The notes: a model not told the origin generated them from the letters alone. DNA of 64,000 nt from Halostella litorea (GCF_004785955.1 NZ_ML214300.1:671223-735222), one strand, 5' to 3'. Positions 18,593 through 27,871 are shown, counted from the first letter of the stretch. Numbers and translations: made by a program.

Positions 18593-19981
18593 ATGACTGG
18601 GGAGGGGACGTCGCTGCTGTACGTCGGCGGCGGCGCGGTGGCCGACGCCGCGGCGTCCGTCGACGGGGTGAGCGTGCGCACGGTCGAGGAGGCCGACGCG
18701 GCCAGGGCGGCCCTCGACCGTACCGCCCGGTCGCTCGTCGTGGTCGAGCAGGGGGTCGCGGGCTGGCCGGCCCTGCTCCGGGACGTGACCGGCGACGGGT
18801 CGCCGCCAGCGCTGTTCGTGACGCTCGACGGCGAGGGGGTCGACCGCGCCGTCGAGGCCGGCGCGACGGACTACGTGCGCGCCGACGCCCCGCCCACGGT
18901 CGTCCGGCGGCGGGTGCGGAGCGCGGTCGAGGACCGCGAACTCGACCGGTATCGGACCCTGGTCGAGACCGTGGGCGACGCCATGTACATGCTCGACGCC
19001 GACGGGCGGATCACGATGGCCAACGAGGCGATGGCGGAGGCGCTCGGGTGCGACCGGGCGACGCTCGTCGGGAGCCACGCGACCGAGTTCATGCCCGAGG
19101 AGGACTACGAACGCGGGACCGAACTGCTCCGGTCGCTGGCCGCGGACGACGGGCGCGACCGCGACACCTACGAGATGTGGTCCGTCGGGGCCGGCGACGC
19201 GACCACCCCGACCGAGAACAACGTCGCCCTCCTCACCGACGAGAGCGGGGCCGTCGAGGGGTCGGTCGGGGTCATCCGCGACATCACCGAGCGCAAGCGC
19301 CGGACGGAGACGCTCGAACGGCAGAACGAGCGGCTGGACGAGTTCGCCAGCACCGTCACCCACGACCTCCGGAACCCGCTGAACGTGATCGACGGCCACC
19401 TGGAACTGGCACGGGAGGACGACGACCCGCACCACCTGGACGTGATCGAACGCGAGGTCGAACGGATCGACGAACTGCTGGCCGACCTGCGCCGCCTCGC
19501 CCGGCAGGGGAAGGTCGTCAGCGAACCGGACCCGGTGTCGCTGACGGACGTCGCCGCCGACGCCTGGAACGGGGTCCCGACGGCCGACGCCGCGATCGAC
19601 CTGCCCAACCGCGACCCGACGGTGCGGGCCGACCGGACCAGGCTCCGGCAGCTGCTGGAGAACCTGTTCCGCAACGCCGTCGAGCACGGCGCGGCGGCGT
19701 CGGACGCCGACGTGCGGGGCGACGGCGGCACGGACGGCGTGACCGTCCGCGTCGGCGCGACCGACGGGGGCTTTTTCGTGGCCGACGACGGCCGGGGGAT
19801 CCCGGCGACGGAGCGCGAGCGGATCTTCGACCGGGGGTACACCACCGCCGACGACGGCACCGGACTCGGGCTGAAGATCGTCCGGCGGATCGCGGCGGGC
19901 CACGGCTGGACGGTCGAGGCGGGCGAGAGCGACGACGGCGGTGCCCGGTTCGAGTTCCGGACGGCCGTCACGCCGGACTGA
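18593..19981 (+). CDS. PAS-domain sensor histidine kinase with receiver-like N-terminus
   Basis: 462 aa, with no membrane segment, so a cytoplasmic sensor. Residues 1-110 look like a degenerate receiver domain (ALFVTLDGEGVDRAVEAGAT). A PAS domain follows at about 120-240 (VGDAMYMLDADGRITMANEA). The HisKA helix carries the phosphorylatable His257 in STVTHDLRNPLNVIDGH. The HATPase has the N box ENLFRNAVEHG (about 356), G1 VADDGRGIP and G2 DDGTGLGLKIV. No response regulator is adjacent, as is common for haloarchaeal kinases, so the signal and partner are unknown. Confidence 0.95.
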   Translation: MTGEGTSLLYVGGGAVADAAASVDGVSVRTVEEADAARAALDRTARSLVVVEQGVAGWPALLRDVTGDGSPPALFVTLDGEGVDRAVEAGATDYVRADAPPTVVRRRVRSAVEDRELDRYRTLVETVGDAMYMLDADGRITMANEAMAEALGCDRATLVGSHATEFMPEEDYERGTELLRSLAADDGRDRDTYEMWSVGAGDATTPTENNVALLTDESGAVEGSVGVIRDITERKRRTETLERQNERLDEFASTVTHDLRNPLNVIDGHLELAREDDDPHHLDVIEREVERIDELLADLRRLARQGKVVSEPDPVSLTDVAADAWNGVPTADAAIDLPNRDPTVRADRTRLRQLLENLFRNAVEHGAAASDADVRGDGGTDGVTVRVGATDGGFFVADDGRGIPATERERIFDRGYTTADDGTGLGLKIVRRIAAGHGWTVEAGESDDGGARFEFRTAVTPD

Positions 19982-20030
19982 CGGCGTCGGAGCATCAAGA
20001 GTTATGCCGTCCGCGGTGCCGGTAGTGCAC

Positions 20031-21152
20031 ATGACGGACTTCTCCCGGCGTGTGGAGCAAGTGTCGATCAGCGGCATCCGCGAGGTGTTCGAGGCGGCGG
20101 GCGACGACGCGATCAACCTCGGACTGGGCCAGCCGGACTTCCCGACGCCCGAGCACGCCCGGCAGGCGGCCGTCGACGCGATAGAGCGCGGCGACGGCGA
20201 CGCCTACACGTCGAACAAGGGGATCCCCGAACTGCGCGAGGCGATCGCCGCGAAGTACGACCGGGACGGCACGTTCGCCGTCGACCCGGACCACGTCATC
20301 GCCACCGCCGGCGGGAGCGAGGCGCTCCACCTGGCCATGGAGGCCCACGTCGACCCCGACGAGGAGGTCATCTTCCCCGACCCCGGCTTCGTCGCCTACG
20401 ACGCGCTGACCCGCATCGCCGGCGGGACGCCCAAGCCCGTCGGCCTGCGCGAGGACCTGACGATGGACCCGGCGGCGGTCGAGGACGCGATCACCGAGGA
20501 CACCGCCGCGTTCGTCGTCAACAGCCCGGCGAACCCGACCGGCACGGTCCAGAGCGAGGCGGACATCCGGGAGTTCGCCCGCATCGCCGACGAGCACGAC
20601 GTGCTCTGTATCTCCGACGAGGTGTACGAGTACATCGTGTTCGACGGCGAGCACCACTCGCCGATGACCTACGCCGAGAGCGACAACGTGGTCGTCATCG
20701 GCGCGTGCTCGAAGAGCTACTCGATGACGGGCTGGCGGCTCGGCTGGGTGACCGGGTCGAACCGCCGGGTCGAGCGCATGCTCCGCGTCCACCAGTACGT
20801 GCAGGCCTGCGCCAGCGCGCCGGCCCAGTACGCCGCGGAGGCGGCGCTTACCGGGCCACAGCAGCCGGTCGAGGAGATGGTCGCCGCCTTCGAGGAGCGC
20901 CGCGACGTGTTGCTCGACGGCCTCGCCGACATCGGGCTGGAGACGCCGACCCCGGAGGGCGCGTTCTACGCGATGCCGAAGGTGCCCGAGGGGTTCGTCG
21001 ACGAGTGCATCGACCGCGGCGTCGTCGTCGTCCCCGGCGGCGCGTTCGGCGAGGGCGGCGAGGGGTACGCCCGCATCTCCTACGCGACCGACGTGGAGAC
21101 GCTGAAGGAGGCCTTGGCGGTCATGGGCGAGGCGGCCGACGCGGTGCGGTAA
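20031..21152 (+). CDS. PLP-dependent aminotransferase, class I/II
   Basis: 373 aa from ATG 20031, preceded by a TATA-like GTTATG about 29 nt upstream. The fold-type I features are NLGLGQPDFPTPEHARQA, the substrate/PLP region VNSPANPTGTV, and the Schiff-base lysine in GACSKSYSMTGWRLGW, with the Arg in EGYARISYAT binding the carboxylate. The pattern fits archaeal aspartate- or aromatic/branched-chain-type aminotransferases of the AspC/AlaA group. The exact amino donor is not decidable. It stands as a single gene. Confidence 0.92.
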   Translation: MTDFSRRVEQVSISGIREVFEAAGDDAINLGLGQPDFPTPEHARQAAVDAIERGDGDAYTSNKGIPELREAIAAKYDRDGTFAVDPDHVIATAGGSEALHLAMEAHVDPDEEVIFPDPGFVAYDALTRIAGGTPKPVGLREDLTMDPAAVEDAITEDTAAFVVNSPANPTGTVQSEADIREFARIADEHDVLCISDEVYEYIVFDGEHHSPMTYAESDNVVVIGACSKSYSMTGWRLGWVTGSNRRVERMLRVHQYVQACASAPAQYAAEAALTGPQQPVEEMVAAFEERRDVLLDGLADIGLETPTPEGAFYAMPKVPEGFVDECIDRGVVVVPGGAFGEGGEGYARISYATDVETLKEALAVMGEAADAVR

Positions 21153-21183
21153 GCGGAGCGGGGGGCGAGTCCCGCCCCGAACG

Positions 21184-21190
21184 TTATACT
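21184..21190 (+). promoter_or_regulatory. TATA box of the UbiA-family gene
   Basis: TTATACT, centred about 27 nt upstream of ATG 21213. It favours that ATG over the in-frame GTG at 21201. Confidence 0.55.
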
Positions 21191-21212
21191 CGTCCCGTCC
21201 GTGTGGGAACAT

Positions 21213-22064
21213 ATGCCACTTTCGCGCCGCGGACGCGGACCGGAACCGGCGCTCCGTGCCCTCCTGTCGCAGGTGCACCCGGTGTTCATGCTCCCGCCGG
21301 TCGCCGCCTCGCTGTTCGGCGGCGTGCTGGCGGGCAGGTTCGACCCGCCCCTCGCCGCGGTTCACGCGACGGCCATCTTCGCCGCGGTGTACACGGCCCA
21401 CGTGAAGGACGGCTACGTCGACTTCCACGTCCGCGGCGAGGACGACGACCACCCGCTCACCGAACGGGGCTGTCGGCTCGCGCTCACCGGGTCCACGGCG
21501 CTGTTCGCGGCCTGCCTCGCGGCGCTGTGGGCGCTTTCGGGCGTCGGCGCGGCGCTGATCACGCTCCCGACGTGGCTCATCGGCTACGGCCACGCGCCGC
21601 AGCTCGACACGAACCCCGTGACGGCGACGACGGGCTACCCGCTCGGCATCGCGCTGAGCGTCGCCGGCGGGCACTACGTGCAGGCCGGGGGCGTCGGCGC
21701 GACGGCGCTGGCCTTCGCCGCCGTCTTCCTCGTCCTGCTCTCCGGCGTGAAGGTGATCGACGACGCGCAGGACTACGACTACGACCGCTCGATCCGCAAG
21801 CGCACCGTCGCAGTCGTCCTCGGCCGGCAGCGCGCCCGGACGCTGGCGTACCTGCTCATGGCCGCCGCGCTCGTCGCCGTCGTCGCGTTCGCGGCGGCGC
21901 GGCTGTTCCCGCCCTCGGCCGCCCTGTCGGTGGTCGCGTTCGGCGCGGTGGCGCTTTTCGCCCGCCGCGCAGACCCGGAACTGGCGACGATGCTGCTCGT
22001 TCGCGGGTCGTACGTGTTCCTCGCGGTGCTCGTCGCGGCGGTGTGGTTCGAACCGCTCGCCTAG
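21213..22064 (+). CDS. UbiA-family prenyltransferase
   Basis: 283 aa, about eight membrane helices. The second aspartate-rich motif is clear (VKVIDDAQDYDYDRSIRKRT). The first, usually NDxxDxxxD, appears as a diverged AHVKDGYVDFHVRGEDD. TNPVTATTGYPLGIALS is also family-like. UbiA enzymes attach polyprenyl chains to aromatic or glycerol acceptors (menaquinone, archaeal ether lipids); the altered first motif makes the acceptor uncertain. Its stop overlaps the stop of the convergent aldo/keto reductase by 4 bases. Confidence 0.85.
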   Translation: MPLSRRGRGPEPALRALLSQVHPVFMLPPVAASLFGGVLAGRFDPPLAAVHATAIFAAVYTAHVKDGYVDFHVRGEDDDHPLTERGCRLALTGSTALFAACLAALWALSGVGAALITLPTWLIGYGHAPQLDTNPVTATTGYPLGIALSVAGGHYVQAGGVGATALAFAAVFLVLLSGVKVIDDAQDYDYDRSIRKRTVAVVLGRQRARTLAYLLMAAALVAVVAFAAARLFPPSAALSVVAFGAVALFARRADPELATMLLVRGSYVFLAVLVAAVWFEPLA

Positions 22065-22858
22065 TTCCAGGGGGCGGCGTCGAAGTCGACCTGTCGCTCC
22101 CGGTGGTCGATGGCGTCGATCCGCGCCAGTTCCTCGGCGTCGAGCGTCAGGTCCCGCGCCGCGAGGTTCTCCCGGATGTGGTCCGACGACGAGGACTTCG
22201 GGATGACGGCCGCACCCTTCGCGAGCAGCCACGCGAGGCTCACCTCCGCGGGCGTCGCGTCGTTTTCCTCGGCTAGCTCGACCAGTTCCGGCATCTCCAA
22301 CACCCGCCCCTTCGCCAGCGGCGAGTACGCGACGAGGCGGTAGCCGTGTTCGTCGGCGTGGGCCCGCAGTTCGTCCTGCGGGAGCAGGGGGTGACACTCG
22401 ACCTGATGCGCGGCGAGCGGCGCGTCGAGGCGGTCGATGGCCTCGTCGAGCAGGTCGGGCGTGAAGTTCGACAGGCCGACGTTTCGGACGAGACCGCGGT
22501 CGTACAGTTCGTCGAACGCGGCGAGGGTTTCCTCGGGGTCGTACGTCCGGATCGGCCAGTGGACGTACAGCAGGTCGACCGATTCGACGCCGAGGCGGTC
22601 GAGACAGGCCTCAGCGCTCGCCAGCGCGTCGTCGTACGCGAGGTTGCTGGAGTCGATCTTCGTCGCCACGAACACGTCCTCGCGGTCGACGTCGGCGCGG
22701 GCGATCCCCTCGCCGACGGCCGCCTCGTTGCCGTACATCTCGGCGGTGTCGACGTGGCGGTACCCCGCGTCCAGCGCCGTCGCGACGCTCTCGGCGCAGA
22801 CTTCCGGGTCCGAGTTCTCGTACGTCCCGATGCCGACATCCGGGATCCGGTCGGTCAT
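22061..22858 (-). CDS. Aldo/keto reductase
   Basis: 265 aa from ATG 22858. AKR motifs: DAGYRHVDTAEMYGNE (catalytic Asp and Tyr), the lysine in VFVATKI, HW in LLYVHWPIRT, NVGLSNFTPDLLDEA, and the cofactor signature AAVIPKSSSSDHIRENL, which indicates NADPH. It is a soluble oxidoreductase of aldehydes or sugars. A paralogue lies at 47866-48696 with the same overall layout. An N-terminal extension to 22885 is possible but not needed for the fold. Confidence 0.93.
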   Translation of the reverse strand: MTDRIPDVGIGTYENSDPEVCAESVATALDAGYRHVDTAEMYGNEAAVGEGIARADVDREDVFVATKIDSSNLAYDDALASAEACLDRLGVESVDLLYVHWPIRTYDPEETLAAFDELYDRGLVRNVGLSNFTPDLLDEAIDRLDAPLAAHQVECHPLLPQDELRAHADEHGYRLVAYSPLAKGRVLEMPELVELAEENDATPAEVSLAWLLAKGAAVIPKSSSSDHIRENLAARDLTLDAEELARIDAIDHRERQVDFDAAPWN

Positions 22859-23007
22859 GTACGACCGTTCTTCTGTGGGGCACAAGACGGTTTCCGGGCG
22901 CGCGTTTTCGTAACCGAACCGACACGGGTTCGGTCGAGTGTCAGTATTTCTACGGAAATCCCGTTCAGCGTGCCCTTTAGTGGGTGTGTCCGTAAGTGAG
23001 GAACACG

Positions 23008-23598
23008 ATGGAACGCGACACCCACGTCGTGGCGATCTGCGGTAGTCGCCGCGACGAGAGCCGGACGCGGGTCGCCCTCCGCGCGGCGCTCGACGCCGCG
23101 GCCGGGACCGGCGCGACGACGGAACTCGTCGACCTCCGGGAGTACGACCTGCCGCCGCTGGACCCCGACGCGCCCACCCCCGCCGACGCCGAGGCCCTCG
23201 CGCGGATCGTTGCGGACGCCGACGCCGTGTTGCTCGGCACGCCCAACTACCACGGCTCGTACGCCGGCCACCTGAAGAACGCGCTGGACCACCTCGGCCG
23301 CGACGAGTTCGGGGGCAAACTCGTCGGCCTGCTGGAAGTCGCGGGCGGGAGCTACCCCAAGCCCGCGCTGGCGCACCTCCGGGCGGTCTGCCGGACGCTG
23401 AACGCCTGGACCCACCCGCTGGAGGTCGGCATCCCGAACGCCTCCTCGACGGTCGGAACCGACGGAATCGACGACGACGGCGTCGCGGACCGCGTCCGCG
23501 AACTCGGGCGGGAACTGGCCGAGTACGCCGGCGTCGAGGAGTATCCCGAACTGGCCGCCCGACAGGGCAGTCCGATCGCGGGCGCGCCCGGGGAGTAA
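23008..23598 (+). CDS. NADPH-dependent FMN reductase family protein
   Basis: 196 aa. Flavodoxin-like fold: THVVAICGSRRDESRTR forms the phosphate-binding loop, and LLGTPNYHGSYAGHLKNALD is the flavin/NADPH-binding strand typical of this family. It probably reduces FMN or quinones with NADPH. A TATA-like CTTTAGTG about 30 nt upstream of ATG 23008 favours this start over GTG 22996. It diverges from the aldo/keto reductase. Confidence 0.9.
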   Translation: MERDTHVVAICGSRRDESRTRVALRAALDAAAGTGATTELVDLREYDLPPLDPDAPTPADAEALARIVADADAVLLGTPNYHGSYAGHLKNALDHLGRDEFGGKLVGLLEVAGGSYPKPALAHLRAVCRTLNAWTHPLEVGIPNASSTVGTDGIDDDGVADRVRELGRELAEYAGVEEYPELAARQGSPIAGAPGE

Positions 23599-23617
23599 AA
23601 AGGGACGTCGACCGTTC

Positions 23618-24799
23618 CTACGACGCCGTGCTGACGATCTTGATCACGTCGCCCTCCTCCAGTTCGTACCCCTCGCCGACCTCGCGGTCCGTCCGGCCGT
23701 TGACCGCGTGAAGGTAGCCGTCGCCGATGTCGCTGTGGACGGCGTAGGCCAGGTCGACCGGCGTCGACCCGGGGGGGAGCAGGAACGCGTCGGGGAGCAC
23801 GTCGCCCGAGGCATCGGTCCACTTCGAGGCGTCCTGCACGGGGAAGGCGGTGACGCGGTCGAGCAGGCCGTAGACGGCCTCGTCGAGCGCGGCCTGGACG
23901 CCGGTGCCGCCGTGCTCGGCCATCGTCCCGCGCAGGCCCGTCAGCGCGTCGCGCTGCTGGTCGCTGACGTCGCCGACTATCTCGAAGTCGGGGTCGCCGG
24001 GGTCGTAGTCGACGACGCCCGCGTCGGCCGCGTTCCGGAGCGCGAGTTCGCCCTCGGCGGTCGTCGGGATGACGGGCTTGTCCAGGTCGAGCAGGCGCTC
24101 GACGTTCTCCTCGGGGGCGACGTCTATCTTGTTCGCGGCGACGACGATGGGCTTGGTGCGTCGGCGCACGTCGCGGGCCAGTTCCTCGCGGTGCTCGTCG
24201 GTCCACTGCTGGGGGTCCTCGGGGTACTCAAGCGAGCGGAGGCTGGCGGCCACGTCGGCCTCGGTCGCACCGAAGCCGGTGAGCATCTCCGCGAGCGCCT
24301 CGTCGATGTCGAAGTCGGGCGAGCGGGACTTGCGCGTCACCGACTCCCAGTTGCGGTCGACGATGCCCGCCAGCCAGAGGTCCATCTCCTCCTCGACGAA
24401 GTCGATGTCGTCCAGCGGGTCGTGCTCGCCGACCTCGACGGGTTCGCCCTCGGCGTTCGTCGCGCCGCTGGCGTCGACGACGTTGATGATCGCGTCGGCG
24501 TTGGTCAGTTCGTCGAGGAACTGGTTGCCTAGGCCCTTCCCCTCGTGCGCGCCGGGGACGAGGCCGGCGACGTCGAGCAGTTCGATCGGGACGTAGCGCT
24601 TGCCGTCGCGGCAGCGGTCGTCGCCGCAGCGCTCCTCGCGGTCGAGGCAGGGGCAGTCGGTCCGGGCGTGGCTCACCCCGCGGTTCGCGTCGATGGTGGT
24701 GAAGGGGTAGTTCGCCACGTCGACGTCGGCGCGGGTCGCCGCGGTGTAGAACGTGGACTTGCCGGCGTTTGGCTTGCCGGCAAGCGCGACTGAGAGCAT
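23618..24799 (-). CDS. ychF: YchF/OLA1-like P-loop ATPase (Obg family)
   Basis: 393 aa from ATG 24799. G1 LAGKPNAGKSTFYTAATRAD, G2/G3 region with LLDVAGLVPGAHEGKGLGNQ, and ANKIDVAPEE as the G4-like NKxD motif. The C-terminus is a TGS domain (FLLPPGSTPVDLAYAVHSD). A Cys-rich insertion after G1 (CPCLDREERCGDDRC) is typical of archaeal members. YchF proteins hydrolyse ATP/GTP and associate with ribosomes. It stands alone, converging on the flavin reductase. Confidence 0.95.
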   Translation of the reverse strand: MLSVALAGKPNAGKSTFYTAATRADVDVANYPFTTIDANRGVSHARTDCPCLDREERCGDDRCRDGKRYVPIELLDVAGLVPGAHEGKGLGNQFLDELTNADAIINVVDASGATNAEGEPVEVGEHDPLDDIDFVEEEMDLWLAGIVDRNWESVTRKSRSPDFDIDEALAEMLTGFGATEADVAASLRSLEYPEDPQQWTDEHREELARDVRRRTKPIVVAANKIDVAPEENVERLLDLDKPVIPTTAEGELALRNAADAGVVDYDPGDPDFEIVGDVSDQQRDALTGLRGTMAEHGGTGVQAALDEAVYGLLDRVTAFPVQDASKWTDASGDVLPDAFLLPPGSTPVDLAYAVHSDIGDGYLHAVNGRTDREVGEGYELEEGDVIKIVSTAS

Positions 24800-25118
24800 A
24801 CGGACAGTTCCCGGGTCGGCGAAAACTGCCTTTCGGTCCGCCCGCGGGTGTGAACGGTTGTCATTCACTAATGTACACGTTTTGCAATACCGTCAGGCAA
24901 GAAACCGGAGGGATTTCGGGCGGATCGGCGGGGACGTTCCCCCGCAATTAGCCGGGAAACACCGGGTGACTGCGGCAGACAGGTTTGCAATTCGAGCGCA
25001 ATATCGACGAAAGATTTAAGTAGCTATCGGTCCTGAGTACGTACACAGGAAGACGTGGCTTCCGGGCTTCTTCGGGTTTTTCCCCACCGGTAGTCCCCGC
25101 CCTCTCACGGTGATACCA
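24800..25118 (+). other. Intergenic region with promoter and leader of tfb
   Basis: This 319-base stretch has no convincing gene. The left part holds the presumed promoter of ychF (weak). The right part holds the tfb promoter and a leader of about 75 nt with the palindrome GTACGTAC (25037-25044) at the expected transcription start, a small hairpin GGAAG/CTTCC (25048-25063) and a run of five T at 25077-25081. Confidence 0.6.
25008..25022 (+). promoter_or_regulatory. BRE/TATA of tfb
   Basis: CGAAAGATTTAAGTA: a purine-rich B-recognition element followed by TTTAAGTA. Start of transcription is expected near 25045, leaving about 75 nt of leader, unlike most genes here. Confidence 0.65.
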
Positions 25119-26108
25119 ATGACAGATACGAGCATCCGAACGACCGAGCAGGGGAGCGTAACTGCTCCCGAACGAACAGAGGAGAAAACCAGCGAGCAGG
25201 AGACCGACGAGCAGGAGCGCGTCTGCCCCGAGTGCGGCGGCGACCTCGTCGCCGAGGGCGGCGAGACCATCTGTGCGGAGTGTGGCCTCGTCGTCGAGGA
25301 GGACGAGATCGACCGCGGCCCCGAGTGGCGCGCGTTCGACGCCAAGGAGAAAGACGAGAAGTCCCGCGTCGGCGCGCCGACGACGAAGATGATGCACGAC
25401 GAGGGCCTCTCGACCAACATCGGCTGGCAGGACAAGGACGCCTACGGCAACTCCCTGTCCTCGCGCCAGCGCCAGAAGATGCAGCGCCTGCGCACCTGGA
25501 ACGAGCGGTTCCGTACGCGTGACTCCCAGGAGCGCAACCTCAAGCAGGCGCTCGGCGAGATCGACCGGATGGCGTCGGCGCTCGGCCTGCCCGAGAACGT
25601 CCGGGAGACCGCCAGCGTCATCTACCGCCGCGCGCTCGAGGAGGACCTGCTGCCGGGTCGCTCCATCGAGGGCGTCGCAACCAGTTCGCTGTACGCCGCC
25701 GCCCGACAGGCCGGCACGCCGCGCAGCATCGACGAGGTGGCGAACGTCAGCCGGATCGGCGACCAGGAGTTCAAGCGGACGTACCGCTACATCGTCCGCG
25801 AACTGGGCCTCGAGGTCCAGCCCGCCGACCCCGAGAGCTACGTCGGGCGCTTCGCCAGCGACCTCGACATCTCGGACGAGGCCGAGCACCGCGCCCGCGA
25901 ACTGCTGAAGAACGCGAAGGAGGAGGGCGTCCACAGCGGGAAGTCGCCGGTCGGCCTCGCGGCCGCCGCCGTCTACGCCGCCCCGCTGCTCACCAACGAG
26001 CAGATCACCCAGCGCGAGGTCAGCGAGGTGGCCGACATCAGCGAGGTCACCATCCGCAACCGCTACAAGGAGCTGCTGGAGGCCGAGGGCGCTATCGCCC
26101 CGGCCTGA
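25119..26108 (+). CDS. tfb: Transcription initiation factor B (TFB)
   Basis: 329 aa from ATG 25119. The N-terminal zinc ribbon has Cys36, Cys39, Cys52 and Cys55 (CPECGG and CAECG). The B-finger region follows (GPEWRAFDAKEKDEKSRVGA), then two cyclin folds with the repeats SIEGVATSSLYAAARQAG and SPVGLAAAAVYAAPLLTN, and a C-terminal HTH (SEVADISEVTIRNRYKEL) that contacts the BRE. It recruits RNA polymerase to TBP-bound promoters. Haloarchaea usually carry several TFBs; which paralogue this is cannot be told. An in-frame GTG at 25110 is a less likely start. Confidence 0.97.
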   Translation: MTDTSIRTTEQGSVTAPERTEEKTSEQETDEQERVCPECGGDLVAEGGETICAECGLVVEEDEIDRGPEWRAFDAKEKDEKSRVGAPTTKMMHDEGLSTNIGWQDKDAYGNSLSSRQRQKMQRLRTWNERFRTRDSQERNLKQALGEIDRMASALGLPENVRETASVIYRRALEEDLLPGRSIEGVATSSLYAAARQAGTPRSIDEVANVSRIGDQEFKRTYRYIVRELGLEVQPADPESYVGRFASDLDISDEAEHRARELLKNAKEEGVHSGKSPVGLAAAAVYAAPLLTNEQITQREVSEVADISEVTIRNRYKELLEAEGAIAPA

Positions 26109-26222
26109 TGACGGTCGCGCCGCTCGCGTCGCTCCTTCTCTGAGGCCGTCCCGCCGTCGAACGCGTCCGCTGCCAGCGGTGGCTATCGGTATCGGTCGGA
26201 AGCCGCGTCGCCGTCCGCGCGG

Positions 26223-27077
26223 TTACTCGACCTCGCGGCCGTCGGGGTGGAACATCCGGATCTCGCCGCTGGCGCGCATCGTCCCGTCGACGGCCGCGCC
26301 GTCGGCGAGTTCCAGCGAGCCACAGGAGACGTCGCCGAGCACCTCGGCGTCGGGCGCGAGTTCGACCTGCCCGTCACGGGTGGTCACGTCGCCGTGGATC
26401 CGCGTGCCCTGGCCGACGTGGATGTCGCCGCGGGCGCGCAGGCTGCCGAACACGTTGTTGTCCTCGCCGACCGTGATCGCCTCGGCGCGGATGTTGCCGT
26501 GGATCCGGCAGTCGTCGCCGATCGTCGCGGGCGTCGAGACGCGCCAGGCGTCGTCGCCGACGGTCGCGGAGCCGGGGATCACCAGCGGATCGTGCTCGGG
26601 GTCGTCGTCGTCGAACACCTCGCCGACGAGTTCCTGTGCGGCCTCGTCCTCGCCGATCCGCAGTAGCTGCGAGAGGTAGACGAAGAGGAAGACGATCGTC
26701 GGCATCGGGTTCCGGATGACGATCCAGCCGTTGGCCTCGAACCCCTCCTCTATCTCCACGTCGTCGCCGATGTCCAGGTCGCCGCTGACCATCAGCCGGC
26801 CGCCGACGTGGACGCGCTCGCCGAGGTAGGCGTCCTCGCCGACGAGGACGTTGCCGGCGACGTCACACCACATGTCAAGCCGGCAATCGCCCTCCGCCTC
26901 GATGTCGCCGCCGAACTCGACGCCCTCGCCCGCGAGGACGTTCCGGCCCCGGACGCCGAACTCGACGGTGCTGCGGCTCCCGACGACCACGTCGCCGTCG
27001 GTCACGAGGTCGTGTTCCTCGACGGTGGTCCCGTCCGGGATGGCGAGTTCGTCGAGGGGGGAGCTGTTGAACGGCAC
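26223..27077 (-). CDS. Bactofilin-like polymer-forming protein with left-handed beta-helix repeats
   Basis: 284 aa. Repeated short turns such as VTDGDVVVGSRSTVEFGVRG and IHGNIRAEAITVGEDNNVFG indicate a parallel beta-helix. A mid-protein hydrophobic patch (PMPTIVFLFVYLSQLL) may bind the membrane. In bacteria such proteins form cytoskeletal scaffolds; the archaeal role is unknown. Two GTG starts exist (27086 and 27077); the TATA box TTTATTA at 27101-27107 is centred 27 nt before 27077, so I chose that. Confidence 0.75.
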   Translation of the reverse strand: MPFNSSPLDELAIPDGTTVEEHDLVTDGDVVVGSRSTVEFGVRGRNVLAGEGVEFGGDIEAEGDCRLDMWCDVAGNVLVGEDAYLGERVHVGGRLMVSGDLDIGDDVEIEEGFEANGWIVIRNPMPTIVFLFVYLSQLLRIGEDEAAQELVGEVFDDDDPEHDPLVIPGSATVGDDAWRVSTPATIGDDCRIHGNIRAEAITVGEDNNVFGSLRARGDIHVGQGTRIHGDVTTRDGQVELAPDAEVLGDVSCGSLELADGAAVDGTMRASGEIRMFHPDGREVE

Positions 27078-27100
27078 GGGGTACACTCGCCGTCGGGCGA

Positions 27101-27107
27101 TAATAAA
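27101..27107 (-). promoter_or_regulatory. TATA box of the bactofilin-like gene
   Basis: Minus-strand TTTATTA centred about 27 nt before GTG 27077, the basis for the start choice. Confidence 0.5.
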
Positions 27108-27207
27108 GCCCCCGTCGGCGTCAGACGGGCGTCAGACGCGGCGGCCGCGAACCGCTCGGCGACCCCGTCTCGCGGGGTTTTTATTCGCGAGCGGTGTATC
27201 CGACGCC

Positions 27208-27405
27208 ATGACTACGCTCTCCTTCGACGAGTCCGGCGTCGACGTGGTGTACCAGGGCACCGAGTTCCGCCTGGAGAAGGCGCTGATAGAGGAGGCGGTC
27301 GGGAAGGAGTACCGCGACACGACCGACCACGAGGTGTTGCAGATGGTCGAGAAGAACCCGGACCTCAACGGCGAACCCCGGCGCGTCGACGACATCCTCC
27401 GGTAG
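27208..27405 (+). CDS. Small conserved haloarchaeal protein (DUF5800-like)
   Basis: 65 aa: MTTLSFDESGVDVVYQGTEF followed by an acidic helical part ending PRRVDDILR. No catalytic motif. I recognise it as the DUF5800-type small soluble protein found across haloarchaea, from memory only. TTTTTATT at 27178-27185 is centred about 27 nt upstream of the ATG, so the gene has its own leaderless promoter. Confidence 0.75.
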   Translation: MTTLSFDESGVDVVYQGTEFRLEKALIEEAVGKEYRDTTDHEVLQMVEKNPDLNGEPRRVDDILR

Positions 27406-27433
27406 GCGTCGGCGGTCGGCACCGCCCGCCTGC

Positions 27434-27871
27434 CTACAGCGACGTCGGGTCGAACCGGCGGTTGTGCCCGTCCCACTCGTCGCCACCCTCGCCCCGCGTG
27501 TCGAGGTACACCTCCAGCCCGTTGCCGTCGGGGTCGTCGAAGTAGATCGCCTTGCTGATCCCGTGGTCGACCGGCGAGACGTCGACGCCCCGCTCGCGGA
27601 GGCGCTCGTACGTCGCCCGGAGCGCCGCGGGCGTCGGCACCTCGAACGCCGCGTGGTACAGTCCGACGCCCGGGCCGGGTGCCGGTGCGTCCTCGCCGAC
27701 CGCCTGGAGCGCGACGTCGTGGTGGCGCTCGCCCCACGAGAGAAAGGCGAAGCGGTCGTACCGTTCCTCGACGTCGAGGCCGAGCGCGTCGGTGTAAAAG
27801 GACAGCGCCCGCTCGACGTCCCGGACCTTCAGGTGGACGTGCCCGACGCGGTCGGGCCGCGGTTCGCTCAT
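27434..27871 (-). CDS. VOC (glyoxalase/dioxygenase-fold) family protein
   Basis: 145 aa from ATG 27871. Paired beta-alpha-beta-beta-beta modules: VGHVHLKVRDVERALSFYTD (metal-binding His) and AIYFDDPDGNGLEVYLDTRG (metal-binding Glu). It resembles the ring-cleaving dioxygenase/CatE-like subgroup but is a single short unit, so it would dimerise. Substrate unknown. Confidence 0.87.
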   Translation of the reverse strand: MSEPRPDRVGHVHLKVRDVERALSFYTDALGLDVEERYDRFAFLSWGERHHDVALQAVGEDAPAPGPGVGLYHAAFEVPTPAALRATYERLRERGVDVSPVDHGISKAIYFDDPDGNGLEVYLDTRGEGGDEWDGHNRRFDPTSL

